A stretch of 31,222 nt of DNA, taken from positions 1 through 31,222 of the IMG/VR virus record IMGVR_UViG_3300015360_000133; one strand, given 5' to 3'. A program made the translations under genes and the position numbers. This DNA comes from a virus. The notes beneath the pieces were generated by a model. It ran no database searches and was not told the origin of the DNA. It saw only the letters and a list, made by a program, of their open reading frames with translations. Of this stretch, positions 31,140 to 31,222 are shown piece by piece. The first letter of the stretch is position 1, and each line of letters opens with the position of its first letter.

Positions 31140-31222
31140 CACTTCCCCTCCACCACGCCGCGAATTTCGGCGAGTGCTTTCCGCGCAGTGTCTCGGCATC
31201 CACCACAATTCCCGCATTCAGC
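31139..31222 (-). CDS. C-terminal end of a small CxxCxxC phage protein (5' end beyond window)
   Basis: Only the last 27 codons are inside: AECGNCGGCRDTARKALAEI, then RGVVEGK and stop. The CGNCGGC cluster looks like a metal-binding site, and CGGCRDTARKALAEIRGV resembles the C-terminus of small phage proteins that I have seen in similar operons. Its stop overlaps the next ATG, and its last codons contain the GGAGGGG ribosome-binding site. The N-terminus lies to the right of the window. Confidence 0.6.
   Translation of the reverse strand, partial: AECGNCGGCRDTARKALAEIRGVVEGK

Noticed and set aside
1-31222. tRNA genes, CRISPR arrays, insertion sequences, integrase or attachment sites
   Set aside because: No cloverleaf-like sequence, regular repeat array, transposase or recombinase motif was found by reading both strands.

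Overview
The window is a stretch of a tailed double-stranded DNA phage (or prophage) with a short tail, most likely infecting a Gram-negative bacterium. Evidence is an almost complete head and tail assembly module on the minus strand, with gene order and protein signatures resembling Bordetella phage BPP-1 in the head (portal, Bbp19-like protein, scaffold, major capsid, Bbp16-like cement) and T7-like podoviruses in the tail (gatekeeper, nozzle, three internal/ejection proteins, gp17-type tail fibre). Base composition is near balanced. Start codons are often GTG or TTG, and genes are packed with stop/start overlaps. The host cannot be named from the sequence.

Layout, read in the direction of minus-strand transcription (right to left). 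The packaging block starts at about 28155 with a small ribbon-helix-helix (RHH) protein. Then come the terminase small subunit, a DPPY-type DNA methyltransferase, the terminase large subunit, a 2-oxoglutarate/Fe(II) oxygenase-like protein, a GNAT acetyltransferase, a small protein and the portal (to 21766). Small virion-associated proteins follow (21746-17822), including a tandem paralogous pair at 18723-20489 and a 42-residue protein. Next are the scaffold, major capsid and cement proteins, closed by a probable terminator at 15352-15384. The tail part follows: a small protein, tail tubular A and B homologues, and three ejection-type proteins. The last of these is a 2510-residue polyvalent protein carrying LPD3-like, ADP-ribosyltransferase-like and HExxH zincin-like segments. 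The tail fibre runs off the left edge.

A short plus-strand group (28271-29351) diverges from the packaging block. It holds a second RHH protein, related to the first across the shared promoter region, then three small proteins of which one has a membrane segment and one is Cys-rich. The intergenic region between the two RHH genes and the gap upstream of the oxygenase gene (24855-24913) share AAGTT/AACTT and CTTAAG half-sites, which suggests one regulator controls both.

From the right edge to 29361 a minus-strand operon of eight small accessory genes converges on the plus-strand group. Several of its genes share a near-identical coupled ribosome-binding site (GGAGGGGAA) encoded in the last codons of the upstream gene. 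No integrase, RNA polymerase, DNA polymerase, endolysin, tRNA or CRISPR array was seen. No stretch longer than about 300 bases lacks a gene.
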